Below are positions 8,361-16,058 of a stretch of 64,000 nucleotides of DNA, in pieces (positions within the stretch are counted from its first letter, which is position 1; each line of letters opens with the position of its first letter). Below the pieces are notes generated by a model. The model ran no database searches. It saw only the letters and a program-made list of their open reading frames with translations, and had not been told where the DNA came from. This DNA is from JADJPO01 sp963828555 (GTDB lineage: Bacteria > Actinomycetota > Actinomycetes > Actinomycetales > Kineosporiaceae): the NCBI GenBank assembly GCA_963828555.1, contig CAWHEL010000002.1:372001-436000 (forward strand), read 5' to 3'. The translations under genes and the position numbers were made by a program.

Positions 8361-8402
8361 CGTGATCACGCCTCGCCGAGGTGCCGGGATTGCATGATCA
8401 CG
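8361..8402. repeat. family B repeat B3, right border of the AbiEi/DUF559-like gene
   Basis: CGTGATCACG at the left and CCGGGATTGCATGATCACG at the right. The outer 8 bp can pair (CGTGATCA/TGATCACG), and the right arm is the inverted counterpart of B2 at 7232-7250. Confidence 0.85.
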
Positions 8403-8433
8403 AGCAGGGGCTGGGGTGCGTGACCATGACTCG

Positions 8434-8856
8434 TCATGTGACGGACGCCGCCGCCGCGGTGGAGATCCGCACATCCTGCTCGGCGGTGCCTCCGGACACC
8501 CCGACCGCGCCGGCCAGGGCATCGTCCACCATGATCGGCATACCACCGCCGAAGACCACGAGCCGGTCGGTGTGCACGATGCCGGTGAGCAGCGCCGGCT
8601 CGTCGGCGATCATCGGGTACCACCGGTGGGTGGGCAGACCATTGAACGCCGCCACGGTGTAGGCCTTGTCCTGCGCGATGCGGCCGGACATCAGCGCCGC
8701 GCCGTCCATGCGGGCGAAAACGATCAGGTTCCCGCCGGGGTCGGCGACGGCCACGTTGACCGGCACCCCCTCTGCCTCGGCTGCTGCGATCGCCGCATCC
8801 ACGACCTGGGCCGCAGCGGCGTAGGTCAGTGTCGGGACCGAACGGATGGCGTTCAC
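8434..8856 (-). CDS. HbpS/GlcG-family (PF03928) protein in the aromatic island
   Basis: 140 residues of the GlcG/HbpS fold: TYAAAAQVVDAAIAAAEAEG, NVAVADPGGNLIVFARMDGA, KAYTVAAFNGLPT and the Gly-rich end GGGMPIMVDDALAGAVGVSGG. The family includes heme-binding HbpS and small PduO-C-like proteins often found in aromatic-degradation operons; its biochemical role there is not established. The start is GTG at 8856 with AGGAG 6 bases upstream. It is the last gene downstream of dmpP, separated by the B4 tandem palindromes. Confidence 0.85.
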   Translation of the reverse strand: MNAIRSVPTLTYAAAAQVVDAAIAAAEAEGVPVNVAVADPGGNLIVFARMDGAALMSGRIAQDKAYTVAAFNGLPTHRWYPMIADEPALLTGIVHTDRLVVFGGGMPIMVDDALAGAVGVSGGTAEQDVRISTAAAASVT

Positions 8857-8906
8857 GATGCTCTCCTGGATCACGAAGGGGACGGCGTCCCGGGTCCCGC
8901 CCGGAA

Positions 8907-8951
8907 CGTACCTGGCGTGCATGATCACGCGTACCTGGCGCGCATGATCAC
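8907..8951. repeat. family B repeat B4, tandem pair
   Basis: Two 22-bp direct repeats, CGTACCTGGCGYGCATGATCAC, differing at one base (8907-8928 and 8930-8951). Both contain the GCATGATCA core. They lie in the 101-bp gap between dmpP and the HbpS-like gene and might limit read-through. Confidence 0.85.
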
Positions 8952-8957
8952 TGAGGG

Positions 8958-10061
8958 CTAGCGGCGGATGAGTGGCGAGCGCAGGCCGCTGCCGGTGCGG
9001 TTGCTCTCGTCCAGGAACTCCTCGCGGTTGATGTCCCGCGGGAACAGTCGGCGCGACATCAGGGTCTTCATCGCGGCGTCGACCATCGCCGGGGGCCCGC
9101 ACAGGTAAGCCACGTGCCCGGCCAGACTAGGGTGCTCGGCGGCCAGCACGTCGGTGACCATGCCGGCACCGTAGCCCTCCCCCTCGGGCGGCTCCTCCTC
9201 CGACAGGCACGGCCGGTACACGAAACGGTCGCCGAACTGCGCTGCCAGAGAACGGAACTCCTCGACGTCGTACAGCGCTGCACGATTCCGCGCTCCCTGG
9301 TAGAGGGTGATCCGGGACGGGCCCTCGCCCCGCTCGCTCGCGCCGTCCAGCAGCACTCTCCTGATCATCGACGCGATCGGGGCCAGCCCCGTACCACCGG
9401 CGATCATGATCGCGGGCTCGTTGCGGGCCATCCGCACCGTGAACCGGCCGTACGGCCCGGTCAGGGCCACCGGTGCGCCGACCGCGAGATCGGCGAAGAC
9501 CCAGCCGTCGCTGCACACCCCGCCGGGGGTGCGCCGGATCTGGAACTCCAGCCGACGCCCCTGCGAGGGCGGATTGGCCATCGAATAGGTACGGGTCACC
9601 CCCGGCTTCCCACCGGCCAGGCTCGGCGGGATCTGCCAGGCCATGTACTGCCCGGCGTCGAACACCATCTCCCGGTCCAGCTCGACGATCACCCGGCGGG
9701 TGTCGGTGGCGACGTCCTCGATGCTCACCACGGTGCCCGCGTAGTCGGCGACGGCGTGGCTCGGCGTCTCGTCGTCCGCATCCACCTCGGCCTCGATCAC
9801 CACGTCGCTGCGTGGCGTCGCACAGCACATCAGCGTCTTGCCGTCGTCGCGCTCGAAGTCCATCAGGGCGAACGAGGAGGAGTCCCCGTGGTCGACCTCG
9901 CCGTCCACCACCTCGGCCTTGCAGGTGCCACAGGTGCCGTGGGTGCACGAGTGCGGCACCCAGACGCCGGCCCGGAGACAGGCGTCCAGGAGGGTCTGGT
10001 CCTCCCGGCAGCTGATCTCGGCGCCGATCGGCTCGACGGTGATCTGGTAGGTCTCGGTCAC
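8958..10061 (-). CDS. dmpP: phenol hydroxylase reductase component (DmpP-like)
   Basis: 367 residues in three domains. The N-terminal plant-type [2Fe-2S] ferredoxin has Cys39, Cys44, Cys47 (HSCTHGTCGTCKAE) and Cys79 or 80 (LMCCATP). The FAD domain has RTYSMANPP. The NAD domain has MIAGGTGLAPIASMIR and YLCGPPAMVDAAM. It passes electrons from NADH to the di-iron hydroxylase. DmpP is about 353 aa, so the length fits. A strong hairpin (10086-10132) separates it from the upstream dioxygenase gene, so it may be expressed at a lower level or from its own signal. Confidence 0.93.
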   Translation of the reverse strand: MTETYQITVEPIGAEISCREDQTLLDACLRAGVWVPHSCTHGTCGTCKAEVVDGEVDHGDSSSFALMDFERDDGKTLMCCATPRSDVVIEAEVDADDETPSHAVADYAGTVVSIEDVATDTRRVIVELDREMVFDAGQYMAWQIPPSLAGGKPGVTRTYSMANPPSQGRRLEFQIRRTPGGVCSDGWVFADLAVGAPVALTGPYGRFTVRMARNEPAIMIAGGTGLAPIASMIRRVLLDGASERGEGPSRITLYQGARNRAALYDVEEFRSLAAQFGDRFVYRPCLSEEEPPEGEGYGAGMVTDVLAAEHPSLAGHVAYLCGPPAMVDAAMKTLMSRRLFPRDINREEFLDESNRTGSGLRSPLIRR

Positions 10062-10085
10062 GGCCCCTCGCTCCTACGAAGAAGA

Positions 10086-10132
10086 AACCCCCTCGCGTCG
10101 GGGCCAGGGAGAGCCCGCGACGCGAGGGGGTT
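10086..10132. terminator. strong hairpin between C23O copy 2 and dmpP
   Basis: A perfect 15-bp stem (AACCCCCTCGCGTCG / CGACGCGAGGGGGTT) with a 17-base loop. It lies 3' of the dioxygenase gene inside the operon, so it is an attenuator or partial terminator or protects the upstream message. Confidence 0.8.
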
Positions 10133-10137
10133 CGTTG

Positions 10138-11061
10138 TCAGGTCAGCACGCTGGTGAAGCGCTCGTTCAGCTCGCGCTGGATGTAGAAGATGCCCTTGCC
10201 CAACTGCTCGGGCGTCCAGTTCACCGTCGGGCGGTCAGGGTAGGCGATGTAGCCGCCGGAGAACACCTCGTTGCGGTTGCCGGAGGGGTCGAAGAAGTAG
10301 ATCGTCTCCCCGCGGGTGATGCCGTGCTGGGTCGGGCCGACGTCGATCGGCACGTCGTCCATGGAGAACAGCTGGCCGGCCCGCAGGAGGTCCGCCCAGC
10401 CGACCAGGTTGAACGCGAAGTGGTGCAGCTTGCCCTGCGGGCCCTTGATCACGGCCAGGTCGTGCACGGTGTTACCGGCCGTCATCCAGGTGCCGATGTA
10501 CATCGCGTCGTCGTCCAGCGAGGTCACCACGCGTTCGCTCGCGTAGAACCCGAACACGTCGTGCAGGAACCGGTCCATCTGGTTGACGTCGTCGGCGGTG
10601 ATCAGCGCGTGGTCGATCCGGGGCGCACCAACACCGACCATGTGGCGGGGGAAGACCTCGGGGTTGTGCGTGCCGACCTCGAGCCCCACGGTCTTCATGG
10701 TGTGGTAGATCTCGAACACGTGCTCGGACGGCGTGATCATGCGGATGCCGTCGCTGGTCTCCAGGTTCTCCCCGGCGCTCATCCGCTCGACGGTGACGCC
10801 GAACGCCTGCGCGGCCTTCTCGATCCCGTCGATGTCGCCCGGGTCGTTGACCTTCCAGCCGAACTTGACCGCGCCGACGCCGCCGCTCTCGAGCACGACC
10901 GAGTGGTGATCCCACTCGTCCCAGCCCTTGAAGTAGACGCGGTCGTCGGTCTCGTGCGTGGGGTAGAGCCCCAACGTATTGCCGTAGTGGCTCTTCGCCT
11001 GTGCCAGGTCGGTGACCCGGGCATGGACGTAGCCGAGTCGTGAGATGCCATGCAATGGCAT
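10138..11061 (-). CDS. catechol 2,3-dioxygenase, copy 2
   Basis: 307 residues, the same length as XylE/DmpB. The metal ligands align at the classical numbers: His151 (RIDHALI), His213 or 214 (KLHHFAF) and Glu265 (GNRNE), with His200 and His246 also kept. It performs extradiol cleavage of catechol made by the phenol hydroxylase encoded just upstream. The start is ATG at 11061 after AAAGGA. Sequence differences from copy 1 are spread over the length, so this is an old duplication or separate acquisition, not a recent copy. Confidence 0.95.
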   Translation of the reverse strand: MPLHGISRLGYVHARVTDLAQAKSHYGNTLGLYPTHETDDRVYFKGWDEWDHHSVVLESGGVGAVKFGWKVNDPGDIDGIEKAAQAFGVTVERMSAGENLETSDGIRMITPSEHVFEIYHTMKTVGLEVGTHNPEVFPRHMVGVGAPRIDHALITADDVNQMDRFLHDVFGFYASERVVTSLDDDAMYIGTWMTAGNTVHDLAVIKGPQGKLHHFAFNLVGWADLLRAGQLFSMDDVPIDVGPTQHGITRGETIYFFDPSGNRNEVFSGGYIAYPDRPTVNWTPEQLGKGIFYIQRELNERFTSVLT

Positions 11062-11131
11062 GGTCTGGTCCTTTCGACGAGCGGATGGGCCGGTGGTGGA
11101 CCGGGTCGTGTGGTTCAGGTGTTCAGATGGC

Positions 11132-11458
11132 TCAGGCAGCCTGGCAAGTGATCAGGCTCTTGTGCCCGACCCCCAGGCTGTCCAGCGATTCACTGCCGGA
11201 CGGCGAGATCGGCGCGTCGTCGACCTCCCAGGAGAACTGGGTCGTCGCCCGGTCGAAGTCCGGGTCCTGCTCCCAGACCGGATAGAGCACCTCAGCCAGG
11301 AAGGTGTCCCACGGCATCGCCTTGGGCACCCGGAAGCAGGCGGGCGCACAGATGAACATGTTGTGCTTCCAGTAGACATGCACCAGCTGGTCATCCCCGT
11401 AGAGCTCCTGACGGGAACGGGAGGGGAAGCTGTACTCCCCGATCGCTCGCACTGCCAT
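11132..11458 (-). CDS. dmpO: phenol hydroxylase P4 subunit (DmpO-like)
   Basis: 108 residues. It keeps the features of DmpO, the small gamma subunit of multicomponent phenol hydroxylase: RQELYGDDQLVHVYWKHN, FICAPACFRVPKAMPWDTF, and FSWEVDDAPI near the end. The family is about 118 aa. It follows dmpN with 17 bases between, after an AAGGAG ribosome site. The subunit packs against the large subunit in the (alpha-beta-gamma)2 hydroxylase. Confidence 0.93.
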   Translation of the reverse strand: MAVRAIGEYSFPSRSRQELYGDDQLVHVYWKHNMFICAPACFRVPKAMPWDTFLAEVLYPVWEQDPDFDRATTQFSWEVDDAPISPSGSESLDSLGVGHKSLITCQAA

Positions 11459-11475
11459 GTCGCTTCTCCTTAGCG

Positions 11476-13026
11476 TCAGTTCCCGGCGACCGGGGCGGGG
11501 GCGGGGGTGTCCTGCGCGGCGTGGGCCGAGTGATCGTGCCAGGCGGTCCAGTCCTTCTCCTCCTGGGATCCGACGTACTCGCCGTTGTCACCTGGCTGCA
11601 GCTTGTACCAGGCCAGCACGTCGGGAACGGTCGGGCCGCCACAGTTGCCCTGGTAGATCTGGTGCACCGGCAGCCAGGCCTGCACGTACTTCTCCGGCTC
11701 CCGATCGAAGATCCACTTGCAGCCGTCCGAGCACATGTTGTAGCGCTCACCCTCGTAGACCGAGTTTCGCTGGCAGATCGTCGTCGGGTCGCCGGGTTCG
11801 GTGAACAGCATCGGGATCTGGCAGACCTGGCACAACTGTGGCAGCGCCCGGGCGAAGTGCCGGCCACCACCCTCGACCATGCGGGTCGCCTTCTCCCACA
11901 ACGGCTTGTAGTGCTTGTCGAAGCTGTCCGGGTACTGCTCGGAGAGCCACGCCAGATGCTCCTCGTCCGGGATGGTGGTGTTGAACGCGGCCGCGAAGCT
12001 GAACTGGTAGAGCGTCCAGTACACCTGGTGGGAGAGGATCTCCTTCTCCCCGATCGCGTGGTCGACGTGCCGCGGGGGCGTGATCCCGTAGTAGGCGAGG
12101 TCGGGGAAGAGGCCGCCGAGCATCTGCTGCTCGAAGTACAGCTCGAAGGACTCCTTCCAGCTCATCACCTTGCGCGGCAGCATGTAGTCGAGCATCTGCG
12201 AGACCAGCGCCAGCAGGCGGTAGCCGCGCCAGAACCACTTGTCGATCCAGGCCTGCACGATCGGCACGTTGTCCGGGTCCTGCTCGAGCAGGAACTTGAT
12301 CGCCTCCAGCCCGAACGTCATGTGCCGGCTCTCGTCGCTCTGGGCGGAGAAGCCGAACGTCATCGTCGGGAGGTCGCCGTTGAACGAGGCGCCGGACATG
12401 AACGGCACGAACAGCAGGTTGGTCAACAGGTACTCGAAGCTGAACCCGATCGCGATCATGAACTCGAACGGGCCGGCGGAGACGGCGTCGTCGAAGTAGG
12501 ACTTCGGCACCGAGAGGTACCAGACCCGGTCGTGCTGGTGCTGCCATGAGTGGAAGCCGCCGTAGTACTTGTTGTAGTTCGACAGGGTGTGGATCTCGGT
12601 CTGCGCGTGCCGCAGCTCGTCCTGGCTCTGGCACAGCGCGGCGAAGCGCGGGCCGGGGCCGTTGAGGTGCCGAGCGAGGTAGGAGAAGTGCCGGTGCGCC
12701 TGGTACTCCAGCGGGGTCACGCCCTGCAGGAACAGCTTCATGGCGTTCAGGTACTTCGCGTCGGCCAGGGACAGATGGCCCTGGCCCTGGGCGAAGGAGT
12801 CCAGGACGGCGTAGAGCCGCTTGTCCTTCTCCGCCTGGTACTTCATATAGGCGTCGACGGTGAGCCGGAAGGGGTCCTCCCACTTCGACCAATCATGGAT
12901 CTTGATGCCCTCGAAGGTGGTGTGTGGGAAGGCCTCCTCGTTGCTGACGTAGGAGAAGTCCCAGTCCAGGTCGTGGGTCAGCGCGGCGTACCGCTGCTTC
13001 ATCGACAACTTGCGTGGTGCGGCCAT
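11476..13026 (-). CDS. dmpN: phenol hydroxylase large (P3) subunit, di-iron oxygenase (DmpN-like)
   Basis: 516 residues of the bacterial multicomponent monooxygenase alpha subunit. Predicted di-iron ligands are Glu107 (TPLEYQAHR), Glu137 and His140 (DELRH), Glu198 (FSFEYLL), and Glu232 and His235 (DESRH). The C-terminal third has a Cys-rich segment (CQVCQIPMLF, CSDGCKWIFDREPEKY), as in the YHS-like part of DmpN. It hydroxylates phenol to catechol using O2 and electrons from DmpP. Confidence 0.96.
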   Translation of the reverse strand: MAAPRKLSMKQRYAALTHDLDWDFSYVSNEEAFPHTTFEGIKIHDWSKWEDPFRLTVDAYMKYQAEKDKRLYAVLDSFAQGQGHLSLADAKYLNAMKLFLQGVTPLEYQAHRHFSYLARHLNGPGPRFAALCQSQDELRHAQTEIHTLSNYNKYYGGFHSWQHQHDRVWYLSVPKSYFDDAVSAGPFEFMIAIGFSFEYLLTNLLFVPFMSGASFNGDLPTMTFGFSAQSDESRHMTFGLEAIKFLLEQDPDNVPIVQAWIDKWFWRGYRLLALVSQMLDYMLPRKVMSWKESFELYFEQQMLGGLFPDLAYYGITPPRHVDHAIGEKEILSHQVYWTLYQFSFAAAFNTTIPDEEHLAWLSEQYPDSFDKHYKPLWEKATRMVEGGGRHFARALPQLCQVCQIPMLFTEPGDPTTICQRNSVYEGERYNMCSDGCKWIFDREPEKYVQAWLPVHQIYQGNCGGPTVPDVLAWYKLQPGDNGEYVGSQEEKDWTAWHDHSAHAAQDTPAPAPVAGN

Positions 13027-13039
13027 GGTCGCTATCCCC

Positions 13040-13330
13040 TCAGTGGTCCCACTGGATGATGATCTCGTCGTCGTCCCATTCCTTGATGTGCCCGAAGTAC
13101 GACACGATCGCGAGCTGGAACTCGTGCGTCTCCCACTCCCGGCCGAGGCGCTCCTCGACGCTCTCCCGGGTGATGTGTAGGCGCTTGGGTGCAGTGATCC
13201 GGACCAGACCGGGGAAGTGCTGCACCGAGCAGTCGGGGTTGTCGGCCTCGATGGCCTCGACGACGGCCCTGTTGTCCTCGTTCTCCTGCAGGTCCACCCC
13301 GACGGGGCGGGAGGTCGTGGTCTGGCTCAT
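13040..13330 (-). CDS. dmpM: phenol hydroxylase regulatory protein (P2, DmpM-like)
   Basis: 96 residues of the MmoB/DmpM effector family: VGVDLQENEDNRAVVEAIE, CSVQHFPGLVRI, and the acidic end GHIKEWDDDEIIIQWDH. It has no cofactor and couples hydroxylase and substrate turnover. The start is ATG at 13330, five bases after dmpL ends. A very long in-frame extension upstream is only the antisense or out-of-frame shadow of dmpL. Confidence 0.93.
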   Translation of the reverse strand: MSQTTTSRPVGVDLQENEDNRAVVEAIEADNPDCSVQHFPGLVRITAPKRLHITRESVEERLGREWETHEFQLAIVSYFGHIKEWDDDEIIIQWDH

Positions 13331-13335
13331 GGCGG

Positions 13336-14340
13336 TCAGGACTCCTTGACGGCGAAGGTGTCGGCGAGCTCGGCGGCCCGCGCGGTGACGAAGTCGACCG
13401 CACCGGCGCTGAGATGGGCATCGGCGATCCGGGCCACGCCGAGCGCAGCCTCCGTCGCTCCCGGCAGCAGTCGGGCAGCAGCCTCGGCCAGAGTGGCGCG
13501 GTTGGCCTCGCCGTGCTCGGCGTCGTTCAGCCAGGCCTTGTTCAGCGCGTCCACCCACCGGCGGTGATCGGTGAACCACCCGGACAGGTGCTGGGCCATC
13601 AGCGAATAGGCGCCGGCGCCCCCCATCAGCGCAGCCTCGTCGAGGTGGGAGTAAAGCAGCCCGTAGAGCAGCTGGTCGGCCAGATCGAGTCCGAGGTGAG
13701 CGATCGCCCAGTCCTGCTCGACCAGCAGCAGCTCGGTGTACTTGCGCAGCGGCTGCAGATCGGCGTTCTCCAGCCACTGGCTCTTGGCCGGGCCCAGCAG
13801 AGCGTCCGTGCCGCCGTCCAGCGCGATCCCGGCCCGGCTGAGCAGCTGCGCAGTGCCGATCCGGTCGAACGCGGCGTAGGACAGGCACTGTTCCACCGTC
13901 GAGCCCCAGGCGAAACGGCACCCGTTGGCGGAGATCAGCTGGGCACCGCTCTCGTAGTGACGCATCGGGAGCACCGCCTGGGAGATGGCGCTCTTCCAGC
14001 CTTCGGGCAGCTTCTCCAGCAGGGCCCGCTTCTCCAGGTAGGTCAGCGTCGCCGCGAACGCCTCGTGCAGGTGCGCCCGCGCCGTCACGTACGGGTAGTA
14101 GTAGTACTGACGCGGATCGGTGAACGCGTTCGGGTCGCTCAGCCGCAGCGCCGAGTAGGACTCGGAGTAGATCTCGCGGTCGGGGCCCCACAGCGGGCGG
14201 TAGTGGAAGTTGACGGTCGGCTGGATGTCGACCGAGCCCTCCTCGTAGCGCGAGGCGGGGCGATCCCCGTAGCGAGCGGTCAGGTTGGTGAAGGTCTTCC
14301 GTTTGGCCTCGATGACCTGGGTGCGTAGCTCGAACTGCAC
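13336..14340 (-). CDS. dmpL: phenol hydroxylase beta (P1) subunit (DmpL-like)
   Basis: 334 residues, the usual DmpL length. Family features are VIEAKRKTFTNLTARYGD at the N-terminus, PTVNFHYRPLWGPDREIY, and the long helical ferritin-like core without di-iron ligands. It is the structural beta subunit that pairs with DmpN. GTG start with AAAGGAGG upstream. It is the first recognisable hydroxylase gene of the operon. Confidence 0.92.
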   Translation of the reverse strand: MQFELRTQVIEAKRKTFTNLTARYGDRPASRYEEGSVDIQPTVNFHYRPLWGPDREIYSESYSALRLSDPNAFTDPRQYYYYPYVTARAHLHEAFAATLTYLEKRALLEKLPEGWKSAISQAVLPMRHYESGAQLISANGCRFAWGSTVEQCLSYAAFDRIGTAQLLSRAGIALDGGTDALLGPAKSQWLENADLQPLRKYTELLLVEQDWAIAHLGLDLADQLLYGLLYSHLDEAALMGGAGAYSLMAQHLSGWFTDHRRWVDALNKAWLNDAEHGEANRATLAEAAARLLPGATEAALGVARIADAHLSAGAVDFVTARAAELADTFAVKES

Positions 14341-14405
14341 GTCGGGCCCTCCTTTGGGTGATGTGCGGAGTGCGGCGGTGATGCGGTGGTGTGACCTGCC
14401 GGCGC

Positions 14406-14840
14406 CTAGGCGTCGACCTGGTGGTGCGGAAGCCCGGCCGAGACCAGCAGCAGGACGAGCAGATCGGCCACGGCGTCCGGGCCCTCCAGCTCGCGATCGG
14501 GCCCGGTTTCGACCCCGTCACCGATCAGCCGCCCGTAGGCCCTGCCGTCCTCGAACCGGGTTGAGACCCGCACCGCCCGGTTCCGGTAGGTGACGGTGAA
14601 GGCGAGTTCGCCGTCCGTCGCCTCGTCGAACAGGCCCATCTGGTCGTCGCTGTCGTCCAGCACGGCGTTCGCCTCGCAGAGCAGCTGCTCGGCCAGGGCC
14701 CGGATGCCGACGTGCTTGTCGGCACCGATGCCGGCCGACACCGCGCTCGACAACCGGGTCCGGTAGGCCAGCGGCTCGCTGACCTCTTCCTCGATGTCGG
14801 CGCCGACGAGTTCGGCGACACGCATCATGAACGGCGTCAC
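14406..14840 (-). CDS. unrecognised protein in the dmpK position of the phenol hydroxylase operon
   Basis: 144 residues, GTG start with AAGGAGA. It begins TPFMMRVAELVGADIEEEVSE and is acidic and mostly helical by composition. The middle reads DDQMGLFDEATDGELAF and VTYRNRAVRVSTRFEDGRAYG. It shows no clear similarity to DmpK (about 90 aa, a di-iron centre assembly factor), yet occupies the same first position. A role in assembling or regulating the hydroxylase is inferred only from place. Confidence 0.65.
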   Translation of the reverse strand: MTPFMMRVAELVGADIEEEVSEPLAYRTRLSSAVSAGIGADKHVGIRALAEQLLCEANAVLDDSDDQMGLFDEATDGELAFTVTYRNRAVRVSTRFEDGRAYGRLIGDGVETGPDRELEGPDAVADLLVLLLVSAGLPHHQVDA

Positions 14841-14904
14841 GTGGTTCTCCTTCCGCGACGGGGTCTGGCCACGGTGAGCCAGCCCACAGGCGGAAGGGCC
14901 CGAT

Positions 14905-14921
14905 GTTCCTCGTCACGGAAC
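14905..14921. promoter_or_regulatory. putative IclR-type operator 2 (GTTCC-N7-GGAAC)
   Basis: GTTCC TCGTCAC GGAAC, a 17-bp palindrome with perfect 5-bp arms, 65 bases upstream of the first gene of the phenol hydroxylase operon. It matches the sites at 5709 and 17835. Confidence 0.55.
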
Positions 14922-14937
14922 GCCGAGGTTCTCCCCA

Positions 14938-14977
14938 GTCATGCCCAACGCGTTGCCGGCGACGCTTTCGGCATGAC
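14938..14977. repeat. family C palindrome C1, contains the 3' end of a gene
   Basis: A 40-bp imperfect palindrome with outer arms GTCATGCC/GGCATGAC and inner ACGCGTTGCCGGCGACGC. It supplies the stop codon and last dozen codons of the AbiEi/DUF559-like gene on the minus strand. Confidence 0.88.
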
Positions 14978-15910
14978 CGGAACGGGCGAATGCCCGAGGG
15001 CCCGGGCCACCTGGGCCATGAAGGCGTCGGGGCGCAGGCGAAGGCCCAGGACGGGCAGCCGCAGCACCCGTGAGGCGTCCAAGGTGATGTCATTCGCCCG
15101 CAGCGCATCGTCCAACGGGGCCAAGCCGAACAGGTGCTGACTTCCGTCGATCTCCACCACCAGTCCGTTCGCGAACTCCGCGTCGAGGTAGGCCCGCCCG
15201 TCCGGACCACGCCGCACGCTCTGCCGAACAGGCTCGGGAAGCCGGTAGCGGCGGCACCATCGGGCGAAGTCGAGCTCGCCGAGTGAGTGCGCACCGTCGC
15301 AGACGTCAGCGATCACCGCGTCGAGCAGGGCGCGCCGCGGTGACCGGCGGACCTCTGCCCAGGCGTGCATCAGCCGCGAGGGCAGGACGAGGCGTTGCTG
15401 GACCGGCAGGCACACCATCAGTGCGGCCTGCCGATCAGAGGCCGCCCACTGCGCCGCCCGGATGGTGGCCCACTCCGGGCTGACCCGGGGTACCCCCGCG
15501 CCGACGACAGGCCCCACGGTGCGGCGGCGATGCACGACCACTCCGCTCTGGTGGTGTGCGCTGCTCTGCCTCGGCACCGTGACGTGAACCGCCGGCGCGG
15601 TGAACCCGGTCATGCCCTGGGCGCGCAGGGCCGACACCCCGTCGAGGACGGCACCCGAGCCGGACTCCCAGACGGCCCACCACCAGCGCCCCTCACCCGC
15701 GGGTTCGGCCCCGGCGACGACGACGGTGTGGCGTCCGGCCACCGCCCACCGCCCGGCCGCCACCTGCACCCGCACGTGGTGGCGGTCCACGCCGACGGCA
15801 CGCAGGTCAGCACGGTGCGCCACTCCGCCGTACCGCGCCGCGACCTCGCCCGCAGCCTCGAGCCGCAGCCGCCTTGCCGTCGTCCCCGGCACCGGACTCG
15901 CAGCACCCAC
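14939..15910 (-). CDS. AbiEi-like / DUF559 (Vsr-fold-like) protein 2
   Basis: 323 residues. The N-terminus is winged-helix-like (RYGGVAHRADLRAVGVDRHHVRVQ). The C-terminus has the DUF559-type nuclease-like core: YLDAEFANGLVVEIDGSQH, then DDALRANDITLDASRVLRLP. The start is GTG at 15910 with GGAGGTGAGG upstream; an ATG further up lies inside the palindrome C2 and is less likely. The last residues (VMPKASPATRWA) are encoded by palindrome C1, so the gene is bounded on both sides by family C. CCTGTGGACAACC sits at 15976-15988, upstream of the start. Confidence 0.75.
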   Translation of the reverse strand: MGAASPVPGTTARRLRLEAAGEVAARYGGVAHRADLRAVGVDRHHVRVQVAAGRWAVAGRHTVVVAGAEPAGEGRWWWAVWESGSGAVLDGVSALRAQGMTGFTAPAVHVTVPRQSSAHHQSGVVVHRRRTVGPVVGAGVPRVSPEWATIRAAQWAASDRQAALMVCLPVQQRLVLPSRLMHAWAEVRRSPRRALLDAVIADVCDGAHSLGELDFARWCRRYRLPEPVRQSVRRGPDGRAYLDAEFANGLVVEIDGSQHLFGLAPLDDALRANDITLDASRVLRLPVLGLRLRPDAFMAQVARALGHSPVPVMPKASPATRWA

Positions 15911-15995
15911 GCGCCTCACCTCCGGGCGCCACCCTCCCCCACCGGCCACCCACCATGCCCCCACTCCCCGCCCCACCTGTGGACAACCCGGCAGC

Positions 15996-16035
15996 GTCAT
16001 GCCAGACGCGTTGCCGGCAACGCGTTCGGCATGAC
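15996..16035. repeat. family C palindrome C2, 5' border of the AbiEi/DUF559-like gene
   Basis: A 40-bp near-perfect palindrome: GTCATGCC, then an inner ACGCGTTGCCGGCAACGCGT, then GGCATGAC. C1 and C2 differ at only a few positions. Confidence 0.88.
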
Positions 16036-16058
16036 CCACCGCGGGGTTCGCGCGCGAG

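Noticed and set aside
10735..10752. Family B-like GTGATCATGCGGATG
   Set aside because: It lies inside the conserved coding sequence of catechol 2,3-dioxygenase copy 2, lacks the CAATCC flank, and is explained by codons.
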